DNA of 64,000 bases. It comes from Planktosalinus sp963975935 (GTDB lineage: Bacteria; Bacteroidota; Bacteroidia; Flavobacteriales; Flavobacteriaceae). This document shows positions 28,307 to 36,331 of the stretch, piece after piece. The stretch spans positions 27,745-91,744 of the forward strand of contig CAXBIQ010000013.1 in the NCBI GenBank assembly GCA_963975935.1, written 5' to 3'. The notes beneath the pieces were generated by a model. That model was given only the letters and a program-made list of their open reading frames with translations, was not told the DNA's origin and made no database searches. The translations under genes and the position numbers were made by a program. Every line of letters begins with the position of its first letter. The stretch's first letter is position 1.

Positions 28307-28314
28307 TAAATTTG
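28307..28314 (+). promoter_or_regulatory. Perfect TAnnTTTG -7 box for the secreted protein gene
   Basis: TAAATTTG lies 25 bases before the ATG at 28340 in a 200-base, very AT-rich intergenic stretch. Confidence 0.4.
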
Positions 28315-28339
28315 AGACCCAAATATCAAAGCGCTACTT

Positions 28340-29227
28340 ATGCATAATTTTAAAATTATGCGATTAATTATTTCTATTTTCTTCGTTTTATGCGCTATTA
28401 ATGGCTTCAGTCAGGTAGGCATCAATACCACAACACCAAGTGCAGCTTCTGTAATTGATATACAGAGTTCGAATGGAACCAACTTTGGCGGCTTTTTACC
28501 CCCAAGGGTCGATCTTGCAGAACGGGATTTGATACCTGTTACCGCTGCAGATGAGGGCATGCTTGTATATGTCATTAATCCGCCCAACAGCCAACTCCAG
28601 ATTTGGGATGGTACTGCCTGGCGAACACTTTTTCCGCAGAGTGTTGAGTTTTCTGCTGTATTGGCGGGGTGGGAGGTTTTGGGAGTTGGTGGTTTTGGAC
28701 CAAATCCTTTTGATGCTACTAATACAAATGCAAGTGTTACTGTTGGTGGTTTAACACGAGGAATTGGTCTTACAATAAGCGGTGGTGGTTCAGATGATTC
28801 TTGGGGTGCGGATGGTTGGTTTGTAGTTGGCCCTGTACAAACACAAGCAATATCAATTGCAAATGACAAATATTTAACATTCACAATTAATCCAAATTTT
28901 GGAGTAAATGTTTCTTTGAGTGCCATTCAACCCTATAATATAAGACGCTCGGCAACTGGGCCCACCACAGGAATTTGGCAGTATAGTATTGACGGTACTA
29001 ACTTTTTTGATATTGGAACTTCAATTACATGGGGAGTTGATACCAGTGGGACTGGAAATCCGCAAACGGAAATAGATCTAAGCGGTATAACAGACCTTCA
29101 AAACTTGACTTCTGCAACAACGGTAACATTTAGGATAGTTAACTGGGGAGCATCTGGAGCAGGGGGTACTTGGTACTTCAATAACATCAATGGAGATGAT
29201 TTGATAATTCGAGGAAATTTGAATTGA
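28340..29227 (+). CDS. Secreted protein of unknown function, Flavobacteriia type
   Basis: The 295-aa protein has a signal peptide (LIISIFFVLCAINGFSQ), with a second possible ATG at 28358. The segment VGINTTTPSAASVIDIQSSN and LQIWDGTAWRTL is a common N-terminal theme of secreted Flavobacteriia proteins. The C-terminal 180 residues are Gly, Thr and Asn rich and look like an all-beta jelly-roll domain ending in GTWYFNNINGDDLIIRGN. No catalytic motif and no type IX sorting domain are evident. It stands alone between two opposing units. Confidence 0.8.
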   Translation: MHNFKIMRLIISIFFVLCAINGFSQVGINTTTPSAASVIDIQSSNGTNFGGFLPPRVDLAERDLIPVTAADEGMLVYVINPPNSQLQIWDGTAWRTLFPQSVEFSAVLAGWEVLGVGGFGPNPFDATNTNASVTVGGLTRGIGLTISGGGSDDSWGADGWFVVGPVQTQAISIANDKYLTFTINPNFGVNVSLSAIQPYNIRRSATGPTTGIWQYSIDGTNFFDIGTSITWGVDTSGTGNPQTEIDLSGITDLQNLTSATTVTFRIVNWGASGAGGTWYFNNINGDDLIIRGNLN

Positions 29228-29229
29228 TT

Positions 29230-29634
29230 TTACAAAAACTTCGATTTCAACTCCGGTGTGGGAATCATACAATTGTCTTTTTTACCAAACCATTTGTAAC
29301 GGTTTTTTGCAATGATGTCATAAACCCAGTTTCTGAAAAATGCAGGTAAAATAATAAAACCATAAAGCAGGGGGTAACCTCCTTTTAAATGTTTCGCAAT
29401 TTTGAGTGCGGCGGTAGATTTTACACTGAATTTGTTTTCTTCAATCAGTATAATCGAATCTGTCTTTGAGGTGTCAATATTATATTTCTGGATTAATTTC
29501 TCTCCTTCATCAGATTGAATCGCCGCAAAACGAAAAACATCTTTCTTGTCCCTTTTGATGATAAATACAACAGAGTTGTTACAGAGATTACAAACCCCGT
29601 CAAACAAGATTATTTTTTTAGTCTCGGCATTCAT
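29230..29634 (-). CDS. DCC-family thiol-disulfide oxidoreductase-like protein (DUF393)
   Basis: The 134-aa protein starts with IILFDGVCNLCNNSVVFIIK, whose DGVCNLC motif defines the DCC family. The predicted thioredoxin-like fold makes a redox role likely, but no substrate is known. Its ATG overlaps the last four bases of mutS2 (29631-29634), which suggests translational coupling. Its stop lies 3 bases from the end of the convergent secreted-protein gene. Confidence 0.88.
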   Translation of the reverse strand: MNAETKKIILFDGVCNLCNNSVVFIIKRDKKDVFRFAAIQSDEGEKLIQKYNIDTSKTDSIILIEENKFSVKSTAALKIAKHLKGGYPLLYGFIILPAFFRNWVYDIIAKNRYKWFGKKDNCMIPTPELKSKFL

Positions 29635-31814
29635 TTTTTGGATGGCTTTTTACGTTCTACAAATTCAAGTTCGTCAAGGCTTACATTTGTTGTAAAGATA
29701 CCATAATTTACAATGGCCTTGTTTTTTTCAATGGTGTCTATCGTTCCCAGAGCTTTTCCATTTTGCATTCTCACTTTATCGCCCACTTTTAGCTCCATTT
29801 TAGGCTTGTTCTCTTCCTTTTTTTTCTGAACCGCTTTTTCTTTCTTTTTCTCTTTTCTGATTACTGATACTTTTTGTTCAACCTCTTTTTCAACTTGCTT
29901 CTCCTTGGCTTTTACTTCTTTTTTTACTTTTAAAGGCTCTTTTTTTCTTTTGGAATTTTCAACTGCAATGAGTTTCATAAATTCATCCATGAGTTGTTTT
30001 TTTCGGTTGTTGTTAAAATAGGTTTCCGCAAGACTATCGATTTTCTTTCCTAAATAGATAAGCTTTTGATTGCTGTCATACAACTCCTGATAACTTTCCA
30101 GTTTGTTTTGAATTTTTGCATTGATTTCTTCCAGTTGCTTGCTTTCTGATTTAGCTTTAACCTCTTCGCTCTTTAATGATTCAGAGGTTTTTCTGAGTTT
30201 TGCACGTTCCTTTTGAAGGTCAGCAATGGTTTTATCAAAACGCACTTTACTGCGTTCGATTTTCTTTTTTGCTTTGTTGATTAAACTGTAAGGAATCCCA
30301 TTTTTTTGTGCCACTTCAAAGGTAAAAGAACTCCCGGCTTCACCAAGATAAAGCTTATAGAGCGGTTGCAGTGTTTTTTGGTCGAACTGCATATTGGCAT
30401 TGATTGCATAGGGCAATTCATTTGCCAGCATTTTCAGGTTGGTATAATGGGTGGTTATGATGCCAAAGGCTTCCCTTTCATAGAAAACTTCCAGAAAGGT
30501 TTCGGCCAGTGCACCTCCCAGTTCCGGGTCGCTTCCGGTACCGAATTCGTCAATTAAAAAGAGCGTTTTGTCATTGCATTTTTTTAAAAACCGGTTCATC
30601 ATTTTTAAACGATAACTGTAAGTACTCAAATGATTTTCAATGGATTGGTTGTCACCAATATCTGTCAAAATACGATCAAAAAAGCAGGCTTCGCTTTTCG
30701 GGTTCACCGGAATCAACATACCGCTCTGCAGCATCACCTGAAGCAAACCTACTGTTTTAAGCGTGATACTTTTACCCCCGGCATTGGGACCTGAAATGAC
30801 GATAATGCGTTTTTCAGGATGTAATTCTATGGATTGGGGAAATGTTTTTGTTTTTGTTTTCAAATTGCTCAAATACAAAATAGGGTGGTAGGCATCCTGA
30901 AAGTGAAATTGCTTTTCATCTGAAATGGTGGGAAGCACTGCCTGTATGCTCTTTGCATATTTTGCCTTTGCCGCGATGATGTCAATGGAAATGAGATACT
31001 CTTGGTATGCGGCCAAATCTTCTCTGTATGGACGCATAAAGTTTGTAAGTTTTTTGAGTATTTTTTTTATTTCTTCATCTTCATCAAACAAGAGGTTGTG
31101 CAATTCTCTGGAGTAATTTAGGGTAGCAATGGGCTCGATAAAAACGATGCTTCCGGTTTTGGAACTTCCCATCACCGCACCTTTTACTTTTTTGCGGTGC
31201 ATTGCTTTCACAGCAAGTACCCTGCGGTTATCAATGAATGATTCTTTGATTTCGTCAAGATAATCTTGTGATGCCGCTTGTGAGAGGGCTGACGTGAAAG
31301 AAGAATTTATTTTGGCTTTCATTCCGTTTAAGGAACGCCTTATGTTTTGCAACTCCGGGGTGGCATCATCTTTTATTTCACCATAACGGTCAATAATAAG
31401 GTGAATCGCGCCTTCAATTTCTTTTATATAAATTACATTCTCTGATTTTGCATTGAGATATACATAAAATTCTTTGAACTTTTTAAAGAAAGTGAGTAGC
31501 GTTGACGTGCTGTTGCAAAGGCTTGCAATTTTTCTGAAGGAACCCACTTCCAGCATACTGTTTTCAATTTGCAACAAATGCAATTCTTTGGAAACCGGTT
31601 CAAATCCATGATTGGGAATGCTATTGTCCCCCTGAAGCGAAGAAGTGTATTCCTCCACTTCTTTTAAGGCAATGACGGCGTCTTTTTTTTCTTTAAACGG
31701 AATGATTTCCAGTGTTCTGTCGCGGGCGATATCGGTAACGCACAAAGCCGAAATGTGACTCAATACTTTAGGGAATTCAAGGTCTTGAAGTGTTTTTTGA
31801 TCAATTTTAATCAT
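29631..31814 (-). CDS. mutS2: MutS2-type ATPase without Smr domain
   Basis: MutS2 proteins bind branched DNA or collided ribosomes rather than mismatches. The 727-aa product has the MutS core (about 10-290), Walker A in GPNAGGKSITLKT near 340, Walker B in LFLIDEFGTGSDPELGG near 415 and the IITTHYTNLK switch. A long Lys/Glu-rich coiled coil (about 510-670) and a short KOW-like end (VGDKVRMQNGKALGTIDTIE) follow. The C-terminal Smr nuclease domain of Bacillus MutS2 is absent; the protein stops shortly after the KOW-like region. A minus-strand TATTTTTG at 31855-31862 may be its promoter. Confidence 0.9.
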   Translation of the reverse strand: MIKIDQKTLQDLEFPKVLSHISALCVTDIARDRTLEIIPFKEKKDAVIALKEVEEYTSSLQGDNSIPNHGFEPVSKELHLLQIENSMLEVGSFRKIASLCNSTSTLLTFFKKFKEFYVYLNAKSENVIYIKEIEGAIHLIIDRYGEIKDDATPELQNIRRSLNGMKAKINSSFTSALSQAASQDYLDEIKESFIDNRRVLAVKAMHRKKVKGAVMGSSKTGSIVFIEPIATLNYSRELHNLLFDEDEEIKKILKKLTNFMRPYREDLAAYQEYLISIDIIAAKAKYAKSIQAVLPTISDEKQFHFQDAYHPILYLSNLKTKTKTFPQSIELHPEKRIIVISGPNAGGKSITLKTVGLLQVMLQSGMLIPVNPKSEACFFDRILTDIGDNQSIENHLSTYSYRLKMMNRFLKKCNDKTLFLIDEFGTGSDPELGGALAETFLEVFYEREAFGIITTHYTNLKMLANELPYAINANMQFDQKTLQPLYKLYLGEAGSSFTFEVAQKNGIPYSLINKAKKKIERSKVRFDKTIADLQKERAKLRKTSESLKSEEVKAKSESKQLEEINAKIQNKLESYQELYDSNQKLIYLGKKIDSLAETYFNNNRKKQLMDEFMKLIAVENSKRKKEPLKVKKEVKAKEKQVEKEVEQKVSVIRKEKKKEKAVQKKKEENKPKMELKVGDKVRMQNGKALGTIDTIEKNKAIVNYGIFTTNVSLDELEFVERKKPSKK

Positions 31815-31829
31815 TACCGATTTTCTCTG

Positions 31830-31862
31830 TATTTTTAAGGTTTGAAATCAAATACAAAAATA
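31830..31862. promoter_or_regulatory. Divergent promoter region mutS2/ung
   Basis: Minus-strand TATTTTTG (31855-31862) is a perfect TAnnTTTG 40 bases before the mutS2 ATG. Plus-strand TATTTTTA (31830-31837) is a 7/8 match 31 bases before the ung ATG. Confidence 0.35.
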
Positions 31863-31868
31863 AGCATA

Positions 31869-32534
31869 ATGCAGGTAAAAATTGATGCAAGTTGGCAGGA
31901 TAAACTAAAAGATGAATTTGAAAAAGAGTATTTTAAAGAATTGGCGCAATTTGTAAGGGAGGAATACAAATCAAATACCTGTTATCCTCCCGGAAAGCAA
32001 ATCTTTGCTGCTCTTGACCATACACCATTTGATGAAATTAAAGTCGTTATTTTAGGCCAGGATCCTTATCATGGCTCAGGGCAGGCAAATGGTTTGTGTT
32101 TTTCAGTAAATGACGGAATCCCAAAACCTCCCTCCCTTCAAAATATTTTCAGGGAAATAAAAGATGATCTTGCAAAAGATATTCCACAAACCGGAAATTT
32201 GGAACGCTGGGCCAATCAGGGTGTTTTTTTGCTCAATGCAACCTTAACAGTGCGTGCCCATCAGGCCGGAAGCCATCAAAATAAAGGTTGGGAAAAATTT
32301 ACAGATGCTGTGATTAAAATAATTTCCGAAGAAAAAGAAAACGTCGTGTTTATGTTATGGGGGGGATATGCAAAAAACAAGGTAAAATTAATAAATCAAA
32401 GAAAGCACCTGATCCTTACTTCCGGTCATCCCTCTCCACTGAGCGCAAATCGCGGCTACTGGTTTGGAAACAGGCATTTTGGTAAAGCAAATGAATTTTT
32501 AGAAAAAAATGGGGAAAGGAAAATAGACTGGTAA
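31869..32534 (+). CDS. ung: Uracil-DNA glycosylase (family 1)
   Basis: Ung removes uracil from DNA and starts base excision repair. The 221-aa protein has the catalytic water-activating loop GQDPYHGSGQANGLCFS, the FLLNATLTVR segment, and the DNA-intercalating GHPSPLSANRG loop. The frame also opens at a TTG nine codons earlier, but ATG 31869 matches the family length. It is divergent from mutS2. Confidence 0.97.
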   Translation: MQVKIDASWQDKLKDEFEKEYFKELAQFVREEYKSNTCYPPGKQIFAALDHTPFDEIKVVILGQDPYHGSGQANGLCFSVNDGIPKPPSLQNIFREIKDDLAKDIPQTGNLERWANQGVFLLNATLTVRAHQAGSHQNKGWEKFTDAVIKIISEEKENVVFMLWGGYAKNKVKLINQRKHLILTSGHPSPLSANRGYWFGNRHFGKANEFLEKNGERKIDW

Positions 32535-32567
32535 GCGTGTAAAAAAAATAGTTATTGGTATTTAAAA

Positions 32568-32675
32568 CTATTCTTCATCAGGGGTTTTAGTCTCTGATAC
32601 ATCATTGCAGCTGAAATGCAACAACAAGAAATTACAAGCAACCAAAGCACCCAGAATAAGTAAAATTGTTGTCAT
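32568..32675 (-). CDS. Possible 35-aa membrane or lipoprotein-like small protein
   Basis: An ATG-to-stop frame encodes MTTILLILGALVACNFLLLH and a polar tail ending TKTPDEE. The hydrophobic N-terminal stretch with Cys at 14 and 23 would insert in a membrane; the first Cys is not in a clean lipobox. It fills the 209-base gap between ung and the leftward operon. Support is an intact frame and membrane-like composition only. Confidence 0.4.
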   Translation of the reverse strand: MTTILLILGALVACNFLLLHFSCNDVSETKTPDEE

Positions 32676-32743
32676 AATGGTTAGATTATTTTCTATATAG
32701 ATGACAAATTTTAAATAAGGTTGCGTGAACAGTTATATTTTTT

Positions 32744-33598
32744 TCAAAAATTAAATAAAAATTCTTCGCTTTTTTTTCGCGAAGTAACCAATTCAAGGTT
32801 TAAGAGTTGCTTCTGTATTTCATTTAGGTCTGATGTTTTAAGCTGATGTTGGCTCCATTCTGTCAACGAGAGCCATTCACGAACATCTTCCAGTTTTTGA
32901 TTGTATCGCTCTGAAATCATTTTATCGATTTCGGGGATTCGTTTGAAATTATTGGTTTCAGCATTGATGGCATCCAAAATTATCTTTACGGTTTCAGGTT
33001 CGCTTTCCAATACATCATTTCTCACAGCTATCACAAAACATGGCCAGGGGGTAGGGCAGTTATCCAACCGGCGAAAGATGCCGTTGTCAACGTAAGGCTT
33101 GGTCGTAAACTTTTCCCACATAAAATAATCTGCCTGTCCGTTGGGCAATGCATTTAAAGCTCCTTCAAGATCACTGATTTCTTCAAATTTAAGGTCTTTT
33201 TTGGTGTCCCACCCCAGGTTTTGGGCATTGATATAAGCCATTAAATGTGAACCGGAGCCGTACCTACTAATTGCTGCTTTGGTTCCTTTAAGTTGATTTA
33301 TATTTTGGTATTCAGAATTTGCAGCTACATGAATGCCCCAAATGAGCGGCGATTCCACAAAGACCTGTACGATTTTAGCATCATTACCTTCAATAATATC
33401 CCTTACGATTCCTTCAGTAAGGATAATAGCCATGTCTATTTCTTTGTCACGCAGAGCGTTGTTCATTTGGCCGGTTCCTCCATAGTAATCTTTCCAGCGC
33501 AGGTCAATACCTTGTTTTTGACAGGTTTTGTTTTTAAGTAGCAGGTACCAGGGAAGGTTAAAATGTTCTGGAACGCCGCCAATTTTAAAGTTTTTCAT
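32744..33598 (-). CDS. Orphan substrate-binding-fold protein (NMT1/ThiY/SsuA-like)
   Basis: The 284-aa sequence (MKNFKIGGVPEHFNLPWYLL, KGTKAAISRYGSGSHLMAY, GQADYFMWEKFTT) fits the periplasmic binding protein fold of the NMT1/SsuA/ThiY group. It has no signal peptide or lipobox and no permease or ATPase gene nearby, so it is likely cytosolic and may be an enzyme or sensor rather than a transporter part. It is the last gene of a leftward operon with a nucleoside phosphorylase 6 bases upstream, a SUI1-like factor and a DsrE-like protein. The ligand is unknown. Confidence 0.8.
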   Translation of the reverse strand: MKNFKIGGVPEHFNLPWYLLLKNKTCQKQGIDLRWKDYYGGTGQMNNALRDKEIDMAIILTEGIVRDIIEGNDAKIVQVFVESPLIWGIHVAANSEYQNINQLKGTKAAISRYGSGSHLMAYINAQNLGWDTKKDLKFEEISDLEGALNALPNGQADYFMWEKFTTKPYVDNGIFRRLDNCPTPWPCFVIAVRNDVLESEPETVKIILDAINAETNNFKRIPEIDKMISERYNQKLEDVREWLSLTEWSQHQLKTSDLNEIQKQLLNLELVTSRKKSEEFLFNF

Positions 33599-33604
33599 GT
33601 AGGC

Positions 33605-34477
33605 CTATACGTTTACAATGCGGTCTAATGCATAGCTTATTAATTTTTTTACAACTTCTGACGGGTCAGCACTGAACTCACCGGTAATTCTATTGGCTAT
33701 GATGGCATTGAGCGAAATGGCTCTATGGCCCAGTAGTTTTGACATCCCGTAAATACCGGCAGTTTCCATTTCCATGTTGGTAATGTTCAACCCTTTGTAT
33801 TCAAATGAAGCCAGTTTTTTATTGATTTCAGGGTCTTGCAACGGCAACCGCAATATACGTCCCTGTGGGCCGTAAAAGCCAATATTTGTTGCTGTTATAC
33901 CTGATTGGGTTTGGCCAGATTTAAAAATATCTATCAACTTTTGAGAACCCTTTATGATGTAGGGTTCTGATTTTTTAGAAAACCAACCTGTATGATTTAT
34001 AAAATTCTGGGTGGCTTCAGTTTCTTCCACACCTTTTGAATCATAAAAATGCATCAGGCTGTCAAAGCCAATAGACATTTCACTGAGTAAAAAGGAGTCC
34101 AGCGGGACGTTTTGATTAATAGACCCTGAAGTACCAACCCTGATAATGTCCAGACTTTTCAATTCTTGCCTGACTTCGCGTTTTTCCAAATCAATATTGA
34201 CAACGGCATCAAGTTCGTTTAAAACAATGTCAATATTATCTGTTCCTATTCCGGTAGAAATAACTGTAATGCGTTTTCCTTTATAATTGCCTGTCTGGGT
34301 TTTGAACTCGCGGTTTTGAATTGTAAACTCTATAGAGTCAAAATGTTTTGTTATTTCCTCCACACGGTCGCTGTCGCCCACGGTTATTACGATATCCGCT
34401 ACCTGACCGGGCAATAATTGAAGGTGGTAGACACTCCCGTTTGTGTTTAAGATGAGTTCAGATGCTTTAATTTTCAT
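33605..34477 (-). CDS. Nucleoside phosphorylase (uridine phosphorylase-like)
   Basis: The 290-aa enzyme belongs to the PNP/UDP family, which splits nucleosides with phosphate. Visible blocks are ADIVITVGDSDRVEEITKHF, VISTGIGTDNIDIVLNEL, DIIRVGTSGSINQNVPLDS, and NITNMEMETAGIYGMSKLLG, the last holding the Met-Glu-Met-Glu nucleoside-binding motif. The base specificity cannot be set from sequence. It lies 6 bases from the binding-fold gene and 29 bases from the SUI1-like gene, in one leftward operon. Confidence 0.92.
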   Translation of the reverse strand: MKIKASELILNTNGSVYHLQLLPGQVADIVITVGDSDRVEEITKHFDSIEFTIQNREFKTQTGNYKGKRITVISTGIGTDNIDIVLNELDAVVNIDLEKREVRQELKSLDIIRVGTSGSINQNVPLDSFLLSEMSIGFDSLMHFYDSKGVEETEATQNFINHTGWFSKKSEPYIIKGSQKLIDIFKSGQTQSGITATNIGFYGPQGRILRLPLQDPEINKKLASFEYKGLNITNMEMETAGIYGMSKLLGHRAISLNAIIANRITGEFSADPSEVVKKLISYALDRIVNV

Positions 34478-34506
34478 GTTTATGTTTTAGTATGGAAACA
34501 GAGATT

Positions 34507-34839
34507 TCAGCCACCCACGCGTTTTACTTTAAAACCTTTCGCTTTAAGCATTTCCATGATTTGTTTTCGGTAATCTCCCTGAATAATAATTTGTTCATTT
34601 TTAAAACTTCCGCCAACACCGAGGGTGGTTTTCAGTTCTTTTGCAAGCATTTTAAAATCGGAATCGGCACCGGTGTATCCTTCGATTATGGTGATGGGTT
34701 TCCCTTTTCTCTTTTCATACTTGCATATCAAAGGATCATCCTGAAGCCATAACCCTTTTGAATCGTTTTCAGTGTGAGAATCCGTTTCAGATTCCTGGTG
34801 GTCAGGAAAGAGGTTTTTTAATTGGTCTTTTAAATCCAT
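34507..34839 (-). CDS. SUI1/eIF1-like translation factor (YciH type)
   Basis: The 110-aa protein has the SUI1 fold signature in KGKPITIIEGYTGADSDFKM, LKTTLGVGGSFKNEQIIIQG and the C-terminal MLKAKGFKVKRVGG. YciH-like factors act at start-codon selection in stress conditions. It is in the middle of a four-gene leftward operon, 10 bases after the DsrE-like gene. Confidence 0.92.
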   Translation of the reverse strand: MDLKDQLKNLFPDHQESETDSHTENDSKGLWLQDDPLICKYEKRKGKPITIIEGYTGADSDFKMLAKELKTTLGVGGSFKNEQIIIQGDYRKQIMEMLKAKGFKVKRVGG

Positions 34840-34849
34840 TCTTAATCTT

Positions 34850-35203
34850 TTAAAAGGTAAGAACCTGTGTGCTTTCCATGATCAGTTTCGTGAGTTCTGC
34901 CATTGTGCTGCGCTCGGTTTTTTCAAGCATGTGTTCCTCTTTAAATCCCCTTGCGTCCATACAACTTCCACACAATTTTACCGAAGCACCATGATTCAGG
35001 GATAGTTTTAACATACGCCCAATATTATAGTACCCGTTGGGAGTTTGTTGGTTTGCCAGTGCACATCCCACAGCATCTGCCATGAGAAACACACACACTT
35101 CTGTTTCCGGATAGTCTTTGTTAGTTTGATTGGCGATGCGCAATGCATTATAGGCCTTTTCGGTACCATAAGGTGCATCATTGATTATTATGAGAAGTTT
35201 CAT
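34850..35203 (-). CDS. DsrE-family protein
   Basis: This 117-aa protein starts MKLLIIINDAPYGTEKAYNA. It contains FLMADAVGCALANQQTP and LCGSCMDARG, the DsrE/YchN-like fold with Cys residues in the positions used for sulfur relay or sulfane binding. The frame extends upstream only through a TTG. It is the first gene of the operon that runs DsrE-like, SUI1-like, nucleoside phosphorylase, binding-fold protein. Confidence 0.88.
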   Translation of the reverse strand: MKLLIIINDAPYGTEKAYNALRIANQTNKDYPETEVCVFLMADAVGCALANQQTPNGYYNIGRMLKLSLNHGASVKLCGSCMDARGFKEEHMLEKTERSTMAELTKLIMESTQVLTF

Positions 35204-35256
35204 TTTTTTAATTTTCAATTATTCTTGTTATTACGAAAAGTATATAGCTTATAAAA

Positions 35257-36207
35257 CTACTTTTTAATAAGCCCTATATCTACCAAACGTTGATGTAAAA
35301 ATTCACCGGCAGTAATGTCTTCATAAGCTTTTGGGTGGTTTTCGTCGATGCATTCCGGAAGGCAATCCAAACGCATATCACTTCGCGGATGCATAAAAAA
35401 CGGAATGGAATATCGTGGTTTGTCCCAATCTTCACGCGGTGGGTTGACAACGCGGTGTATGGTAGAACGAAGTTTGTTATTGGTGTGCCTTTCAAGCATG
35501 TCACCCACATTGATCACGAGTTCATCTTCCTGCGGAATGGCATCAATCCATTCACCATCTTTTCGCAACACCTGAAGCCCTCCGGTAGAAGCTCCCATCA
35601 GTAAGGTTATTAAATTGATATCACCGTGAGCACCTGCTCTTACAGCACCATTGGGCTCTTCAGTGATGGGAGGGTAGTGGATTGCCCTGAGGATACTGTT
35701 TCCATTACTTGCCCAATGATCAAAATAAGTTTCTTCTATGCCTAAATAAAGCGCCAGTGCACGCAGTACATAGATTCCTGTTTTTTCAAGTTGGCGATAG
35801 GCCTGCATGCCTACTTCGTTGAAATTTTTATTTTCTTCAACCTGAACATTATCAGGGTATTTGTCAATCAGGTTTGCATCAGCATCGGGTTCCTGGCCAA
35901 AGTGCCAAAACTCCTTTAAATCACCTTCTTTTTTGCCTTTTGCGTGTTCTTTTCCAAAAGAGACATAGCCACGCTGACCCCCCAATCCTTCGATTTCATA
36001 TTTTCTCTTTGTTTCCAGCGGAAGCGCAAAAAAATCTTTAACTTCTTTATACAGATTATCAACTAATTTGTCATCGAGAAAGTGGTTTTTCAAGGCCACA
36101 AAACCTATTTCTTCATATGCTTTGCCTATCTCATCTACAAATTTTTGTTTGCGTTTGGGATCTTCACTGAGAAAATCAGCTAAATCAACACTGGGTATAT
36201 TGGTCAT
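35257..36207 (-). CDS. 2-oxoglutarate/Fe(II)-dependent oxygenase, isopenicillin N synthase family
   Basis: The 316-aa protein has the N-terminal DIOX_N block (IPSVDLADFLSED) and the iron-binding triad: GAHGDINLITLL supplies His and Asp, and RSTIHRVVNPP the second His. The 2-oxoglutarate Arg lies in RYSIPFFMHP. The family hydroxylates or cyclises small molecules, and the substrate here is unknown. It is a single gene, divergent from BCKDH, with a perfect minus-strand TATCTTTG at 36234-36241. Confidence 0.92.
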   Translation of the reverse strand: MTNIPSVDLADFLSEDPKRKQKFVDEIGKAYEEIGFVALKNHFLDDKLVDNLYKEVKDFFALPLETKRKYEIEGLGGQRGYVSFGKEHAKGKKEGDLKEFWHFGQEPDADANLIDKYPDNVQVEENKNFNEVGMQAYRQLEKTGIYVLRALALYLGIEETYFDHWASNGNSILRAIHYPPITEEPNGAVRAGAHGDINLITLLMGASTGGLQVLRKDGEWIDAIPQEDELVINVGDMLERHTNNKLRSTIHRVVNPPREDWDKPRYSIPFFMHPRSDMRLDCLPECIDENHPKAYEDITAGEFLHQRLVDIGLIKK

Positions 36208-36233
36208 TACTCAACATTTTAAGGTTATACATG

Positions 36234-36241
36234 CAAAGATA
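36234..36241 (-). promoter_or_regulatory. Perfect TAnnTTTG -7 box for the oxygenase gene
   Basis: Minus-strand TATCTTTG sits 26 bases upstream of the ATG at 36207. Confidence 0.45.
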
Positions 36242-36300
36242 CCAAAAATTATTTCGCTTTTAAATTAAACTAATGTTAGGTTTATCAAGGGTTATTTTGC

Positions 36301-36308
36301 TAATTTTG
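36301..36308 (+). promoter_or_regulatory. Perfect TAnnTTTG -7 box for the BCKDH E1 gene
   Basis: TAATTTTG sits 23 bases before the ATG at 36332. No clear TTTG at -33. Confidence 0.4.
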
Positions 36309-36331
36309 TTAGACTATATTTATACTATTAT

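Noticed and set aside
28411..28926. 171-codon minus-strand open frame
   Set aside because: It is antisense to the secreted Flavobacteriia protein, which has a clear signal peptide and promoter box on the plus strand.
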